Positions 11,726-25,005 of a stretch of DNA of 64,000 nucleotides are shown piece by piece; positions within the stretch are counted from its first letter, which is position 1; the number at the start of each line of letters is the position of its first letter. The stretch spans positions 107,001 through 171,000 of the forward strand of contig NW_027195526.1 of assembly GCF_038502225.1 (NCBI RefSeq), read 5' to 3'. The notes beneath the pieces are model-generated. The model ran no database searches. It was not told the origin of the DNA and was given only the letters and a program-made list of their open reading frames with translations. Made by a program: the position numbers and the translations under genes. The DNA comes from Cherax quadricarinatus (taxonomy: Eukaryota > Arthropoda > Malacostraca > Decapoda > Parastacidae).

Positions 11726-12092
11726 CACTGGAACCTCGGCTTACGAATGCCTCACTTCTGGATACAAAGGAAATTTCAGGATGCGAACTTCCCCCTCAAG
11801 GGAGGCTCCTTAAATAAATAAATAAATAAATACATAAAATATTTATTTCTTTGCAAAGGTTACAGACCGGGCCGCGGGGGCGTTGACCCCCCGGAACTCT
11901 CTCCAGGTAAACATATCATAATATAATTGGAGCAAAGAAAGCCACTATCATGCTGAGGCATTTCTCGCAGACTTAACCTAATACTAATAGACTATTTAAG
12001 TCTAGACAGGTGAAAAGTGTACTAGTAGTGGTTACCAATGTTTTGCTGATGGTGGTGCCAACTACTGGCAGCCTTTTGAAGTTTCTCCTTAC

Positions 12093-12131
<39 letters not shown>

Positions 12132-12872
12132 ATTGTATTATTATTATTATAATAATTATTAGTAGTAGTAGTATGCACGTGGTGATGGGCTCTTGATCTA
12201 TGGAATTGGATCTGTGCTCAAGTTCCCTAAATTATATAATAAATAATTAATAATAATAATACAATCAGCAAGAAGCAATTAGAAACTATGAAAAATGCTA
12301 GAGATACAAAGAAGGCAGCAGCATAGAGTGGAGCAGCTGGCCGCCACCACCACCACTGTGGATGCCGCCACCACCACCACTGTGGATGCCGCCGCCACCA
12401 CCACCACTGTGGCCACAGTGATCATGTCTTCACCTACATATACATCTGCCTTGACCACACCTGTGGTTACATATGTGACAACCTCACCACTAATCATAGA
12501 TAAACACAAGCTAGGTGTGGGGTTATGGGCTGGGAAGATACTAGAGTGGGAGAGTAAATGGCGGATGCTTTCTGCCGCTGCCGGTAGAATGAATAAAATA
12601 GGCCATATTATGGCCTATTTTATTCATTCTAGAGTATATATCATGTTTCTATGTTATTAATATTGTTTATTATATTATATTAGATGAATTGTGATAGATA
12701 ACTAAGCCGTAGAGTTGATATTAGCATTATTTTGTCATGCCTCCTGAGAGGCTGGAACGGATTAATTGCATTTCAATTAATTTAAATGAGAAAAATTGAC
12801 TCAGAATACAAACAACTCAGGATATGAACAAGGTCACGGAACGGATTAAATTCGTAAGCCGAGGTTCCACGG
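11726..12872 (+). mobile_element. Tigger-like element, decayed and non-autonomous
   Basis: Ends CACTGGAACCTCGGCTTACG and CGTAAGCCGAGGTTCCACGG, slightly mutated from CAGTGG. Interior 12600-12790 aligns with the Tigger at 2780-6367, marking the same family. It contains a LINE B tail, a (TTA)n array near 12095-12160, and a 121-codon frame at 12295-12660 made of CCACCACCACTGTGGATGCC repeats that I do not accept as a gene. Confidence 0.7.
11862..11911 (+). mobile_element. LINE B tail fragment
   Basis: Only the last 50 bases of the LINE B/SINE tail are present: ACAGACCGGGCCGCGGGGGC, then GGAACTCTCTCCAGGTAAAC. It could come from either the LINE or the tail-sharing SINE. Confidence 0.75.
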
Positions 12873-12884
12873 TACATGTACATG

Positions 12885-13340
12885 GTACAGAGGCCTAGCT
12901 GACATCAATGACATACTACTATATAGAAAGCTCCTTGCTATACAAAGCATTTTGGGCATATAAGGTCAGTTTTGTCCCAGGATGCGACTCACACCAGTCG
13001 ACTAACACCCAGGTACCCATTTTACTGATGGGTAAACATAGACAACTGGTGTAAGGAAACAAGCCCAATGTTTCCACCTTTGCCAGGAATCAAACCATGA
13101 CTAAATTATCTGTTTTACAATAATTTTTGTACCACTGAATATATCATTGCTTAGTTAATCTTAAGTTAATTTTAAGCCTGCCCATAATGCTATGCATTCA
13201 AGTGGCTTTGGCATGCTGCATTTAACTGTATTCTTTTGTACTTCACTGTATCATATTCAAATTAATAAATAAATATATAAATAAATAAATGACCCTCAGC
13301 GTGTGAAGCAAGAGCTTTTACCACCAGGCCACCGTGGAAT
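12885..13340 (-). mobile_element. tRNA-derived SINE, interrupted by a LINE A tail
   Basis: On the minus strand: a tRNA-like head (GGTGGCCTGGTGGTAAAAGC, box A region), box B now split by the insertion, then the body CACCAGTTGTCTATGTTTACC and TGTTAGTCGACTGGTGTGAG. The head is at the right (13290-13337), the body at the left. Same body as the SINEs at 28325, 30548 and 52922. Confidence 0.8.
13102..13288 (+). mobile_element. LINE A 3' tail, inserted in the SINE
   Basis: Matches the LINE A copy 1 3' UTR (CTTAAGTTAATTTTAAGCC, GTGGCTTTGGCATGCTGC) and ends in AAAT repeats. The SINE word ATGAC is repeated on both sides (13097-13101 and 13289-13293), a 5-base target duplication. Confidence 0.8.
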
Positions 13341-13479
13341 ACAGGTATTAAAGGAAACAAGCAGGATGAGCTCTAGCACAACTCTTCTCAAGGGAAACAA
13401 GCAGGATGAGCTCTAGCACAACTCTTCTCAAGGGTAAGTGACTGATCACCTAAAAACTAAAAAACAATTTCTTCATGGT

Positions 13480-13605
13480 TGATGGACTGATCACATCATC
13501 TTTACCTTACCACTACTCTTGCTGCCTCCCCTTTATTCTCCTCTGTATTTAACTGAAGAAGCTTACCATGTGGGGAGAAAAGTTTTGCCAATAAAAATGT
13601 CCAAC
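13480..13605 (+). mobile_element. Decayed foldback-element 3' unit
   Basis: GATGGACTGATCACATCATC, then ACTGAAGAAGCTTACCATGT, GGGGAGAAAAGTTTTGCC and AATAAA. Same order as the foldback element at 61866-62311, with the stem and the GAAACG motif mutated. Confidence 0.5.
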
Positions 13606-14317
13606 TGCTGCACATGTCTTATCTATTTAACCCTTTCAGGGTCCAGAGGCCAAATTTCAAAGTGTGCACCAGGGTCCAAGAATTTTCACAAAATTATTTT
13701 GTTATTTTTTTCTTGTGAAATGGTAGAGAATCTTTTTCTGAAGGTGATAAAACAAAAAGTACGAAATTCGATGGAAAATTGACGAAATTATGCTCTCGCG
13801 AATTTTCATGTGTGAGCAATATTTACGCATCGGCGATTTTGTCGAATTTGACTCCCACTTTAGGCCAATTCATTATCCCAGTCGACCAAATTCTTAGCTA
13901 TTTCACTAGTATTACTTTTAGTTTATCGACTGAGCACAAGAATTCGCCAAGTCAACTGTTTCAACTACAAAATAAAGTGATCAGAAATTGGTAATTTGGC
14001 CAATTTAATGCAAAGTTCAGAATACTCCAATTTCAAAATAGAGTCCATAATAAACAATGAAGGCATTCCTGGCACTAAACTAACATTTCCTCTGTTCATT
14101 AGTTATGCTTTTAGGCTTTCCTAATGAATTCCATTTTGATTTTTTATTCACATAATGAATTTTTATTCAAACCAAAACATAGAAGATTTACTATTAAGCA
14201 ATATTATAAGAATTGTATAAATAATATCACTACATTTGTGAACCTATATTAGACCCACCAGCTGGCATGTATTAGACGTTTGAGGTCATTTGCTTACTCT
14301 TGAACATCGGCCAAAAT

Positions 14318-14746
14318 TTAACCCTTAAACGGTCCAAAGAGATTGACGTTCAAATTCGTAATGCTACAAAAGTAGATCTACTTTTTTTTACATATTTTCA
14401 AATATAACAAAAAAAAATGTAGATAAAAGTTTCTTTGCACGTTTTCAAATGTAAAACAAAAAAGATCTACATTTTTTTACATACAGTGGAACCTCAAAAA
14501 TCGAACTGCTCCCAACTCAATCAATTATGTAAATGTATTTTTGTAAGTGCTTTTATAAGTGTATTTTTGAGGGTCTGAAATGGACTAATCTAATTTACAT
14601 TATTCCTGATGGTAATAAATTCGTTTGGTAGCAGCACTTGAACAGCCTTCTGGACCGAAGAAAGTTCGATATTTGAGGTTCCACTGTACCTTCAGATGTT
14701 GAAAAAACGTATATACATGTATACGTTTGGACCATTTAAGGGTTAA
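14318..14746. mobile_element. Short TTAA MITE, nested in the long TTAA element
   Basis: TTAACCCTTAAACGGTCC at the left and GGACCATTTAAGGGTTAA at the right. Flanking bases match the uninterrupted long-family sequence (gcaaaaaTTTAAcatttc). Without the Tigger MITE inside it is about 225 bases, like the copy at 59274-59495. Confidence 0.82.
14484..14686 (-). mobile_element. Tigger MITE, third nesting level
   Basis: TA|CAGTGGAACCTCAAAAATCG to ATTTGAGGTTCCACTG|TA, about 203 bases. Inverted relative to the copy at 10805-11007. Confidence 0.88.
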
Positions 14747-15131
14747 TGTTTCCGCAACTTTGAGCTCAGTTTCAAGCCATTCCCAGTACTAAAACCAATC
14801 AAAATCATCTCTATTTTTGTAATATATCTTCCATTCTATCAAAAGAGACTAAGAAATCGCAAATACAGCTATAAAAAACGTATGAAAAACACTGCAAAGT
14901 CGCTGTTTTAATCGAAAATTACGGTCTCAGTTTTTTCTCTCGTTATGCACTATGTGCTGCAGGATTTGTTTTATGTGCTGCGCATATACCACACAGATGT
15001 ATTCTCTTATATCTAGGCCCAAATTTACCGCTCACAGCTTATCAGAGTGAGCTGAGCTCATGACGTAGATCTACGGTCTGGACCCTCAACGTAAAGCCAT
15101 AGATCTATGGCACGGACCCTCAAAGGGTTAA

Positions 15132-15349
15132 GGTGAATATGTTTGAGCACAGTAACACTTGTATAATCTACAGTTCAAAACTACTGTTAGGTTTACCTGC
15201 TGGGTAGTGTTATTGACTCACACTACATGCACTCTGTCATGCTGGGTATGAAGTATAACCTACAGGCCTTCTACTCTCAGTATTGCTTGGAATACTTGAT
15301 AATCATCCAGCATGTTTGGAGCTGCTCTGGGCTGGATTGTCAAAAATTT
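15132..15349. other. Unassigned spacer
   Basis: No gene or repeat recognised between the TTAA element and LINE A copy 2. Confidence 0.4.
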
Positions 15350-17303
15350 TGACCAACTCTAGCCCACAGAAGTCACCGAGATTATAAAGTCACTTAAAAA
15401 TAATTCAGGGAATCTGTCTCATGTCCCACCATTATTGTACAAGAGAGTGGTCCATGTCCTCTCGCATACTATCTCATTGCTTTTTAACAAGACACTAGAA
15501 GCAAGCACCTTCCCGAAACTACTCAAGACGGCAAGGGTTACACCAATACATAAAGGTGGTGACCCTACAGATTTAAACAACTATAGGCCAATATCAAACT
15601 TACCATTGCTATCCAAAATCTTTGAGAAACTCGTGCACAGGAGACTATATTCATTTATAACGTCACAAAACATACTCAACCCCTGCCAATTTGGATTCAG
15701 GAAAAATAAAAGCACTAATGATGCAATTATAAAAATGCTAGATCTGCTTTACACAGCATTGGAAAATAAGGAATATCCACTAGGAATTTTTATTGACCTA
15801 AGAAAAGCTTTTGACACAGTAGACCACGGCATCCTACTCCACAAACTTGACCATTATGGTATAAGAGGCCATGCGCTTGCATATTTCAAATCTTACCTTA
15901 CTAATAGGTATCAGTATGTCACCATTAAAGACACAGCATCAACAACACAGCCACTTGATACTGGAGTTCCGCAGGGAAGTGTCCTTGGTCCCCTGCTCTT
16001 CCTCATATACATCAATGATCTTCCAAACGTATCTCGACACCTGAACCCCTTTCTCTTTGCTGACGACACGACTTATGTCATCTCTCACCCTAATCTTGAA
16101 ACCCTCAACACCATTGTTAATGAGGAGCTGATCAAAATATCGACTTGGATGACAGCCAATAAACTTACGCTTAACGTTGACAAAACCTACTACATTATGT
16201 TTGGTAGCAGAGCAGATGCGCAAATTAACATTAAGATTGACAACACTCTAATCACCAGGCATAATGAAGGCAAATTCCTAGGCCTATACCTCGACAACAA
16301 CCTGAACTTCAGCACCCATATCCAACACATAACCAAAAAAGTATCCAAAACGGTTGGGATCCTCTCCAAGATACGATACTACGTGCCCCAAACTGCCCAT
16401 CTCACACTATACCATTCACTTATATATCCATACCTCACCTATGCTATCTGTGCTTGGGGTTCAACTGCAGCAACACACCTAAAGCCAATAATAACCCAAC
16501 AAAAAGCCGCAATAAGAATAATCACTAAATCCCATCCCTGGCAACACACCCCCCCACTCTTCACAGATCTAAACTTACTCCCTGATCAGTACATCCACAC
16601 TTACTACTGTGCAATCTACATCTACAGGACCTTAAATTCCAATATTAACCTTGACCTAAAATGCTTTCTTGATAGTTGTGACAGAACCCACAGGCACAAC
16701 ACCAGACACAAACATCTCTATGACATTCCCCATGTCCGACTAAACCTTTACAAAAATTCAATGTATGTCAAAGGCCCTAAAATCTGGAACACCCTACCTG
16801 AAAATTCCAAAACTGCAGACACATTCATCACCTTCAAAACTACCATCAGAAAACATCTTATCTCCCTGATACACCCTGTCAACTAATAATACGAATACCA
16901 CCTGGTGGTTCACACTTACACTCACTCACCCATTTGACCATAAACAGAAATATCAATCTCAATCTCAAAATAATGAATCTTAACTAGTCAAAAGTTGGCC
17001 TGTGATACTCCAATACTGAAACTATGTATAGTGCTAAAACAAAAGCATTCACATTGCTAAACTCACAACTAGTATTTAGTCACTTAGCCATAATACCAAC
17101 TTATCTCATAATTCTGTAATATTTTAAACCTAAGATTTAATATAAGTCTGCCCGAAATGCCTAGCCATGCTAGGCGTTCTAGTGGTACACTCTGTAATTA
17201 TTATTTTACTACATGTAAACCACACAATAACCAAATTCTGTAAACTCAGCATTGTAATACTTATAGAGAATAAAGTTTGAATTTGAATTTGAATTTGAAA
17301 TAT
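15350..17303 (+). mobile_element. LINE A, copy 2 (5' truncated)
   Basis: Same family as 1-2558 but a clearly diverged copy. Starts in the linker before the RT, ends in the tandem TTTGAATTTGAATTTGAA at about 17280-17300. The 3' UTR has GTCTGCCCGAAATGCCTAGC in place of the copy 1 wording, so the two belong to different subfamilies. Confidence 0.87.
15363..16886 (+). CDS. LINE A ORF2 fragment, intact RT frame
   Basis: The frame is open from 15363, just after a TAG at 15360, giving 507 uninterrupted codons. The ATG at 15435 is internal. Motif A FIDLRKAFDTVDH, GVPQGSVLGPLLF, and catalytic FADD at residue 208 counted from 15435 are all intact. C-terminal NTRH and GPKIWNTLP are present. The endonuclease is absent because of 5' truncation, so the copy could not move by itself although its RT shows no lesion. 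Confidence 0.85.
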   Translation, partial: PTEVTEIIKSLKNNSGNLSHVPPLLYKRVVHVLSHTISLLFNKTLEASTFPKLLKTARVTPIHKGGDPTDLNNYRPISNLPLLSKIFEKLVHRRLYSFITSQNILNPCQFGFRKNKSTNDAIIKMLDLLYTALENKEYPLGIFIDLRKAFDTVDHGILLHKLDHYGIRGHALAYFKSYLTNRYQYVTIKDTASTTQPLDTGVPQGSVLGPLLFLIYINDLPNVSRHLNPFLFADDTTYVISHPNLETLNTIVNEELIKISTWMTANKLTLNVDKTYYIMFGSRADAQINIKIDNTLITRHNEGKFLGLYLDNNLNFSTHIQHITKKVSKTVGILSKIRYYVPQTAHLTLYHSLIYPYLTYAICAWGSTAATHLKPIITQQKAAIRIITKSHPWQHTPPLFTDLNLLPDQYIHTYYCAIYIYRTLNSNINLDLKCFLDSCDRTHRHNTRHKHLYDIPHVRLNLYKNSMYVKGPKIWNTLPENSKTADTFITFKTTIRKHLISLIHPVN

Positions 17304-18533
17304 CTCATGTAGATGTAATGGAGTCCAGGATGGGGACTTCTAATGATCAGAGTTAAGAGGATGAGATATATTAGTACACATCTGTTTAAATTTTTGAATA
17401 AGAGTAAATTTTGGAGAGGTATCACAGAGAAATTTGAAAAATGCCCTTGTGTAGTCAAAGATAGTATGGAAGGAGCACTAATATTATGCAAACAACAATA
17501 ATAATTACCTTCAGCACTTTATTCCCCCATCTGCCACTGAGTCTATTACGGGAAAGCTTACCAATTTACTAAAACAAAAGACAAAAGGGCTAATAGAAAG
17601 ATAAATGCGAGTGACCAATCAGACGGGTTCTAGTCAAATGCATAACCCCACCAGACAACGGAGAGTGATACAAAGTGGGAACAATAATGAATTTCCCTCT
17701 AAGCCTGTATCCCCTCGCCAAGAAGCATGGCACCCACTCAGAGGCTGCAATTCCACTGGCAGGCATCAACTTCCAGCTTTATCCATTATTATCTTTTTTT
17801 TTTTTTTTTGCATCATTGACAAGAGCAGTGCTGTCCATATGCAGTCATTTTTCAAAATAAGTTCTTTTTAATTTCCAAATAATATTCAGTGCAATGCTGA
17901 TAATCATACTCTTCCTATTCATCTGAAAAAAAAAAAGTGGTGAAACTTGCACCAGAGATTGGGTATGCTGAGTACAGTGAAACAACCTCAGTGCCATGCT
18001 TCAGTATTCAATAAAAGATTCGTGAATGCATCATCACTTTCCAGTGAAACATGGTGGAGCATCAAAGAAGCCAAAAGCTGGAGGAGTAGAAGAACAAAGT
18101 ATTATCAAATGAGAATTCAACAATACACAAAGAAAATTGTATGCATGGAAATCAACAGTTTGAATTCAGTAGAGATGTCAGTTCATTGGGGAAAATTCTT
18201 GAGTGCAACTTAATGTCATTCTTTGTCACTCTGAGTGAGAAAAAACTAACTTTCTTTGGTTCTAGTCAATGCCTAGGTGATCACAACAAAAACTTTCTAA
18301 GAATAATCGAACTGCTCAGCAAATATAACCAACTTCTATTGGCATGGATTAAAAGATTAAAAATACATGAGAATCAAAACCACATGTAAGTACATTATCC
18401 CCCATCAACATACAGAATGATTTCATTGATCTTTGTGGTTTATCTAAAGAAAAATCATTTTTTTATGAGATCATAAATACCAAATACGCAATTTTTTTAA
18501 TAATTGGTGATGCTATGTTGGAGATGAAACTGC
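17304..18533. other. Unassigned 1.2 kb
   Basis: No coding region, recognised repeat or RNA gene seen. T and A runs occur near 17797 and 17930. Several 60-90 codon frames overlap on both strands without domains or strong start context. Confidence 0.4.
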
Positions 18534-18716
<183 letters not shown>

Positions 18717-18736
18717 ATATTATATACATTTTTTTT

Positions 18737-19166
18737 TTTTTCAACAAGTCGGCCGTCTCCCACCGAGGCAGGGTGACCCAAAAAAGAAAGAAAATCCCCA
18801 AAAAGAAAATACATTCATCATCATTCAACACTTTCACCACACTCGCACATTATCACTGCTTTTGCAGAGGTGCTCAGAATACAACAGTTTAGAAGCATAT
18901 ACGTATAAAGATACACAACATATCCCTCCAAACTGCCAATATCCCAAACCCCTCCTTTAAAGTGCAGGCATTGTACTTCCCATTTCCAGGACTCAAGTCC
19001 GACTATATGAAAACAACCGGTTTCCCTGAATCCCTTCACTAAATATTACCCTGCTCACACTCCAACAGATCGTCAGGTCCCAAGTATCATTCGTCTCCAT
19101 TCACTCCTATCGAACACGCTCATGCACGCTTGCTGGAAATCCAAGCCCCTCGCCCACAAAACCTCC
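18737..19166 (-). mobile_element. LINE D, older 3' end fragment
   Basis: On the minus strand it ends GGGTCACCCTGCCTCGGTGG then GAGACGGCCGAC and poly(A), the same tail as LINE D copy 1 but diverged. The (TA)n array at its left continues from its A-rich tail. LINE D copy 1 is inserted at its right edge. Confidence 0.75.
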
Positions 19167-19431
19167 TTTATATTTTTTTTTTTTTTTTATTATCACACTG
19201 GCCGATTCCCACCAAGGCAGGGTGGCCCGAAAAAGAAAAACTTTCACCATCATTCACTCCATCACTGTCTTGCCAGAAGGGTGCTTTACACTACAGTTTT
19301 TAAACTGCAACATTAACACCCCTCCTTCAGAGCGCAGGCACTGTACTTCCCATCTCCAGGACTCAAGTCCGGCCTGCCGGTTTCCCTGAACCCCTTCATA
19401 AATGTTACCTTGCTCACACTCCAACAGCACG

Positions 19432-21118
19432 TCAAGTATTAAAAACCATTCGTCTCCATTCACTCCTATCAAACATGCTCACGCACGCCTGCTGGAAGTC
19501 CAAGCCCCTCGCACACAAAACCTCCTTTACCCCCTCCCTCCAACCTTTCCTAGGCCGACCCCTACCCCGCCTTCCTTCCACTACAGACTGATACACTCTT
19601 GAAGTCATTCTGTTTCGCTCCATTCTCTCTACATGTCCGAACCACCTCAACAACCCTTCCTCAGCCCTCTGGACAACAGTTTTGGTAATCCCGCACCTCC
19701 TCCTAACTTCCAAACTACGAATTCTCTGCATTATATTCACACCACACATTGCCCTCAGACATGACATCTCCACTGCCTCCAGCCTTCTCCTCGCTGCAAC
19801 ATTCATCACCCATGCTTCACACCCATATAAGAGTGTTGGTAAAACTATACTCTCATACATTCCCCTTTTTGCCTCCAAGGACAAAGTTCTTTGTCTCCAC
19901 AGACTCCTAAGTGCACCACTCACCCTTTTCCCCTCATCAATTCTATGATTCACCTCATCCTTCATAGACCCATCCGCTGACACGTCCACTCCCAAATATC
20001 TGAATACATTCACTTCCTCCATACTCTCTCCCTCTAATCTGATATCCAATCTTTCATCACCTAATATTTTTGTTATCCTCATAACCTTACTCTTTCCTGT
20101 ATTCACTTTTAATTTTCTTCTTTTGCACACCCTACCAAATTCATCCACCAATCTCTGCAACTTCTCTTCAGAATCTCCCAAGAGCACAGTGTCATCAGCA
20201 AAGAGCAACTGTGACAACTCCCACATTATGTGTGATTCTTTATCTTTTAACTCCACGCCTCTTGTCAAGACCCTCGCATTTACTTCTCCTACAACCCCAT
20301 CTATAAATATATTAAACAACCACGGTGACATCACACATCCTTGTCTAAGGCCTACTTTTACTGGGAAATAATTTCCCTCTTTCCTATGTACTCTAACTTG
20401 AGCCTCACTATCCTCGTAAAAATGCTTCACTGCTTTCAGTAACCTACCTCCTACACCATACACCTGCAACATCTGCCACATTGCCCCCCTATCCACCCTG
20501 TCATACGCCTTTTCCAAATCCATAAATGCCACAAAGACCTCTTTAGCCTTATCTAAATACTGTTCACTTATATGTTTCACTGTAAACACCTGGTCCACAC
20601 ACCCCCTACCTTTCCTAAAGCCTCCTTGTTCATCTGCTATCCTATTCTCAGTCTTACTTTTAATTCTTTCAATAATAACTCTACCATACACTTTACCAGG
20701 TATACTCAACAGACTTATCCCCCTATAATTTTTGCACTCTCTTTTGTCCCCTTTGCCTTTATAGAAAGGAACTATGCATGCTCTCTGCCAATCCCTAGGT
20801 ACCTTACCCTCTTCCATACATTTATTAAATAATTGCACCAACCACTCCAAAACTAAATCCCCACCTGCTTTTAACATTTCTATCTTTATCCCATCAATCC
20901 CGGCTGCCTTACCCCCTTTCATTTTACCTACTGCCTCACGAACTTCCCCCACACTCACAACTGGCTCTTCCTCACTCCTACAAGATGTTATTCCTCCTTG
21001 CCCTATACACGAAATCACAGCTTCCCTATCTTCATCAACATTTAACAATTCCTCAAAATATTCCCTCCATCTTCCCAATACCTCTAACTCTCCATTTAAT
21101 AACTCTCCTCTCCTATTT
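19432..21118 (-). CDS. LINE D reverse transcriptase domain
   Basis: Continues the endonuclease frame after the TTAA element: the codons either side join as LSV and KNRRGELLNG. Motif A FMDLEKAYDRVD near residue 188 (counted from an internal ATG at 21078), LRQGCVMSPWLFNIF, catalytic FADD near residue 293. The C-terminal region has GRGRPRKGWREGVKEV and RSEWRRMVFNT before the stop. No frameshift or stop apart from the insertion, so the element was probably intact when the TTAA element landed. Confidence 0.88.
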
Positions 21119-22198
21119 TTAACCCTTTGAGGGTTTCGGCCGTACTAGTACGTCTTACGCGCAGGGGTTTTTGACGTACTAGTACGCATAAATTCTAGCG
21201 CCATCAAATCTCTCGGGAAAAGGCTGGTAGGCCTCCTTATGAAAGAATGGGTCTATGTGGTCAGTGTGCACGGTATAAAAAAAATCCTGCAGCACACAGT
21301 GCATAATGAGAAAAAAAAAACTTTGACCGTTTTTTTGGCATAAAACAGCAACTTTGCACTGTATTTTCGTATGGTATTTATTGTTGTATTCTAGTTTTCT
21401 TGGTCTCATTTTATAGAATGGAAGGCATATCACAGAAATTGAGATGATTTTGACTGGTTTTACAAGGAAAAGTACCTTGAAATTGAGCTCAAAGTAGCGG
21501 AAATGTTTGATTTTTACGAAAGTTCAAAAGTAAACAAATCATGCCAAGCGTCCAATACACGTCAACTGGTGAGTCTAACATTCTTTTGCAAGTGCGCTAA
21601 TATGATTTATACCCTTTTTTACACTAATGCAGTAATCTGCATAACAGTAAATCTTCTATTTTTTGTAAGAATAAAAATTCAAAGTGGAAAGCAAAAGAAT
21701 GTAAGAGGGGCCTTGAGACGTGACTAATGAACAGAGGAAATGTCATTTTATTGCCAGGAATGTATTTCTTGTTTGTTCTGGACCCTATTCGGAAATTGGC
21801 ATTTTTTGAAATTTGTGTGAAATTGGCAAAATTGCTAAATTCTGACCACTGTATTGGATAGTTGAAAATGGTAAATGGGTGGTTTCTTGCACTCATTCAA
21901 TAGAAAATATGTAGTTCTAGCGAAATATTCATGTTTTTTGTCGACTAGTACAGTGGAATTGGCCGAAAATGGGGCTCAAAGTGGGCAAAATCGCCGATGA
22001 GTAAACATCGCCAAGACCGCTAACTTTGCGAGAGCATAATTCCGTAAGTTTTCCATCAAATCTCATAATTTTGGTGTCATTATGATCGGGAAAAGATTCT
22101 CTATCTTTTCATAAGAAAAAATAATTTTTTTTTTTTTTAAATTTGGCCGACCCTGAGAACGAGTTTCTGAGAGGGCCTGTCGACCCTCAAAGGGTTAA
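21119..22198 (+). mobile_element. TTAA element inside LINE D
   Basis: TTAA at 21119-21122 and 22195-22198, ends CCCTTTGAGGGTTTCG and CGACCCTCAAAGGG. About 1.08 kb. Near the left end GTACTAGTAC occurs twice, 34 bases apart. The insertion point in the LINE is a valine-lysine codon pair (GTTAAA), and precise removal would restore the frame. Confidence 0.9.
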
Positions 22199-23420
22199 CT
22201 GACAAATCCGTTTGTTCTCTAGGCTTCCTTAACTTGTTAATCTCACTCCAAAACTTTTTCTTATTTTCAACAAAATTTCTTGATAACATCTCACCCACTC
22301 TCTCATTTGCTCTCTTTTTACATTGCTTCACCACTCTCTTAACCTCTCTCTTTTTCTCCATATACTCTTCCCTCCTTGCATCACTTCTACTTTGTAAAAA
22401 CTTCTCATATGCCAACTTTTTCTCCCTTACTACTCTCTTTACATCATCATTCCACCAATTGCTCCTCTTCCCACCCACACCCACTTTCCTGTAACCACAA
22501 ACTTCTGCTGAACACTCTAACGCTACATTTTTAAACCTACCCCATACCTCTTCGACCCCATTGCCTATGCTCTCATTAGCCCATCTATCCTCCAAAAGCT
22601 GTTTATATCTTTCCCTAACTGCCTCCTCTTTTAGTTTATAAACCTTCACCTCTCTCTTCCCTGATGCTTCTATTCTCCTTGTATCCCATCTACCTTTTAC
22701 TCTCAGTGTAGCTACAACTAGAAAGTGATCTGATATATCTGTGGCCCCTCTATAAACATGTACATCCTGAAGTCTACTCAACAGTCTTTTATCTACCAAT
22801 ACATAATCCAACAAACTACTGTCATTTCGCCCTACATCATATCTTTTGTACTTATTTATCCTCTTTTTCTTAAAATATGTATTACCTATAACTAAACCCC
22901 TTTCTATACAAAGTTCAATCAAAGGGCTCCCATTATCATTTACACCTGGCACCCCACACTTACCTACCACACCCTCTCTAAAAGTTTCTCCTACCTTAGC
23001 ATTCAGGTCCCCTACCACAATTACTCTCTCACTTGGTTCAAAGGCTCCTATACATTCACTTAACATCTCCCAAAATCTCTCTCTCTCCTCTGCATTCCTC
23101 TCCTCTCCAGGTGCATACACGCTTATTATGACCCGCTTCTCGCATCCAACCTTTACTTTAATCCACATAATTCTTGCATTTACACATTCATATTCTCTTT
23201 TCTCCTTCCATAACTGATCATTCAACATTACTGCTACCCCTTCCTTTGCTCTAACTCTCTCAGATACTCCAGATTTAATCCCATTTATTTCCCCCCACCG
23301 AAACTCCCCTACCCCCTTCAGCTTTGTTTCACTTAGGGCCAGGACATCCAACTTCTTTTCATTCATAACATCAGCAATCATCCGTTTCTTGTCATCTGCA
23401 CTACATCCATGCACATTCAA
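22199..23420 (-). CDS. LINE D endonuclease domain
   Basis: APE-type endonuclease that nicks the genomic target for reverse transcription. Visible motifs: LALSETKLKG (catalytic Glu), VVIVVGDLNAKVG-type GDLN motif (VVGDLNAKVG), DSSLLDYVLVD, and TDISDHFLV (catalytic SDH). The frame is open upstream of the listed position with no clear ATG before LGCLNVHG, so the start is uncertain. The frame runs through a basic WWNDDVKRVVREKK linker to PREQTDLSV, where the TTAA element interrupts. Confidence 0.85.
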
Positions 23421-23840
23421 GCATCCCAGTTTTATAAAGTTTTTCTTCTTCTCTTTTTTAGTAAATGTCTACAGGAGAAGGGGTTACTAGCCCATTGCTC
23501 CCGGCATTTTAGTCGCCTCATACGACACGCATGGCTTACGGAGGAAAGATTCTTTTCCACTTCCCCATGGACAATAGAAGAAATAAAGAAGAACAAGAGC
23601 TATGTAGAAAAAGGAGAAAAACCTAGATGTATGTATAAATATATGCATGTGCATGTCTGTGAAGTGTGACCAAAGTGTAAGTTGGAGTAGCAAGATATCC
23701 CTGTTATCTAGAGTGTTTATGAGACAGAAAAAGACACCAGCAATCCTACCATCATGCAAAACAGTTACAGGTTTCTGTTTCACAGTCATCTGGCAGGACG
23801 GTAGTACTTCCCTGGGTGGTTGCTGTCTACCAACCTACTA

Positions 23841-24884
<1,044 letters not shown>

Positions 24885-24888
<4 letters not shown>

Positions 24889-24921
24889 ATCAGCCAGTGT
24901 GATAATAAAATAAATAAAAAT

Positions 24922-24998
<77 letters not shown>

Positions 24999-25000
24999 GT
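24885..25000 (+). mobile_element. LINE D tail remnant and (TA)n
   Basis: GGGAATCAGCCAGTGTGATA then AATAAAATAAATAAAAATAA is the LINE D 3' terminus on the plus strand. It runs straight into (TA)n at 24927-25000. The MITE before it has replaced the rest of the LINE. Confidence 0.65.
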
Positions 25001-25005
25001 ATATA

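Larger units (their letters stand above)
13627..15131 (-). mobile_element. TTAA element (long family), carrying two nested MITEs
   Basis: TTAA at 13627 and 15128; ends CCCTTTCAGGGTCC and GGACCCTCAAAGGG. The palindromes are near the right end (GTAGATCTAC, then ATAGATCTAT 34 bases further), so it is inverted relative to copy 1. A short TTAA MITE sits inside at a TTAA, and a Tigger MITE sits inside that. Confidence 0.85.

Noticed and set aside
12295..12660. 121-codon frame with Ala-Thr-Thr-Val repeats
   Set aside because: Made of a short CCACCACCACTGTGGATGCC repeat inside a non-autonomous Tigger.
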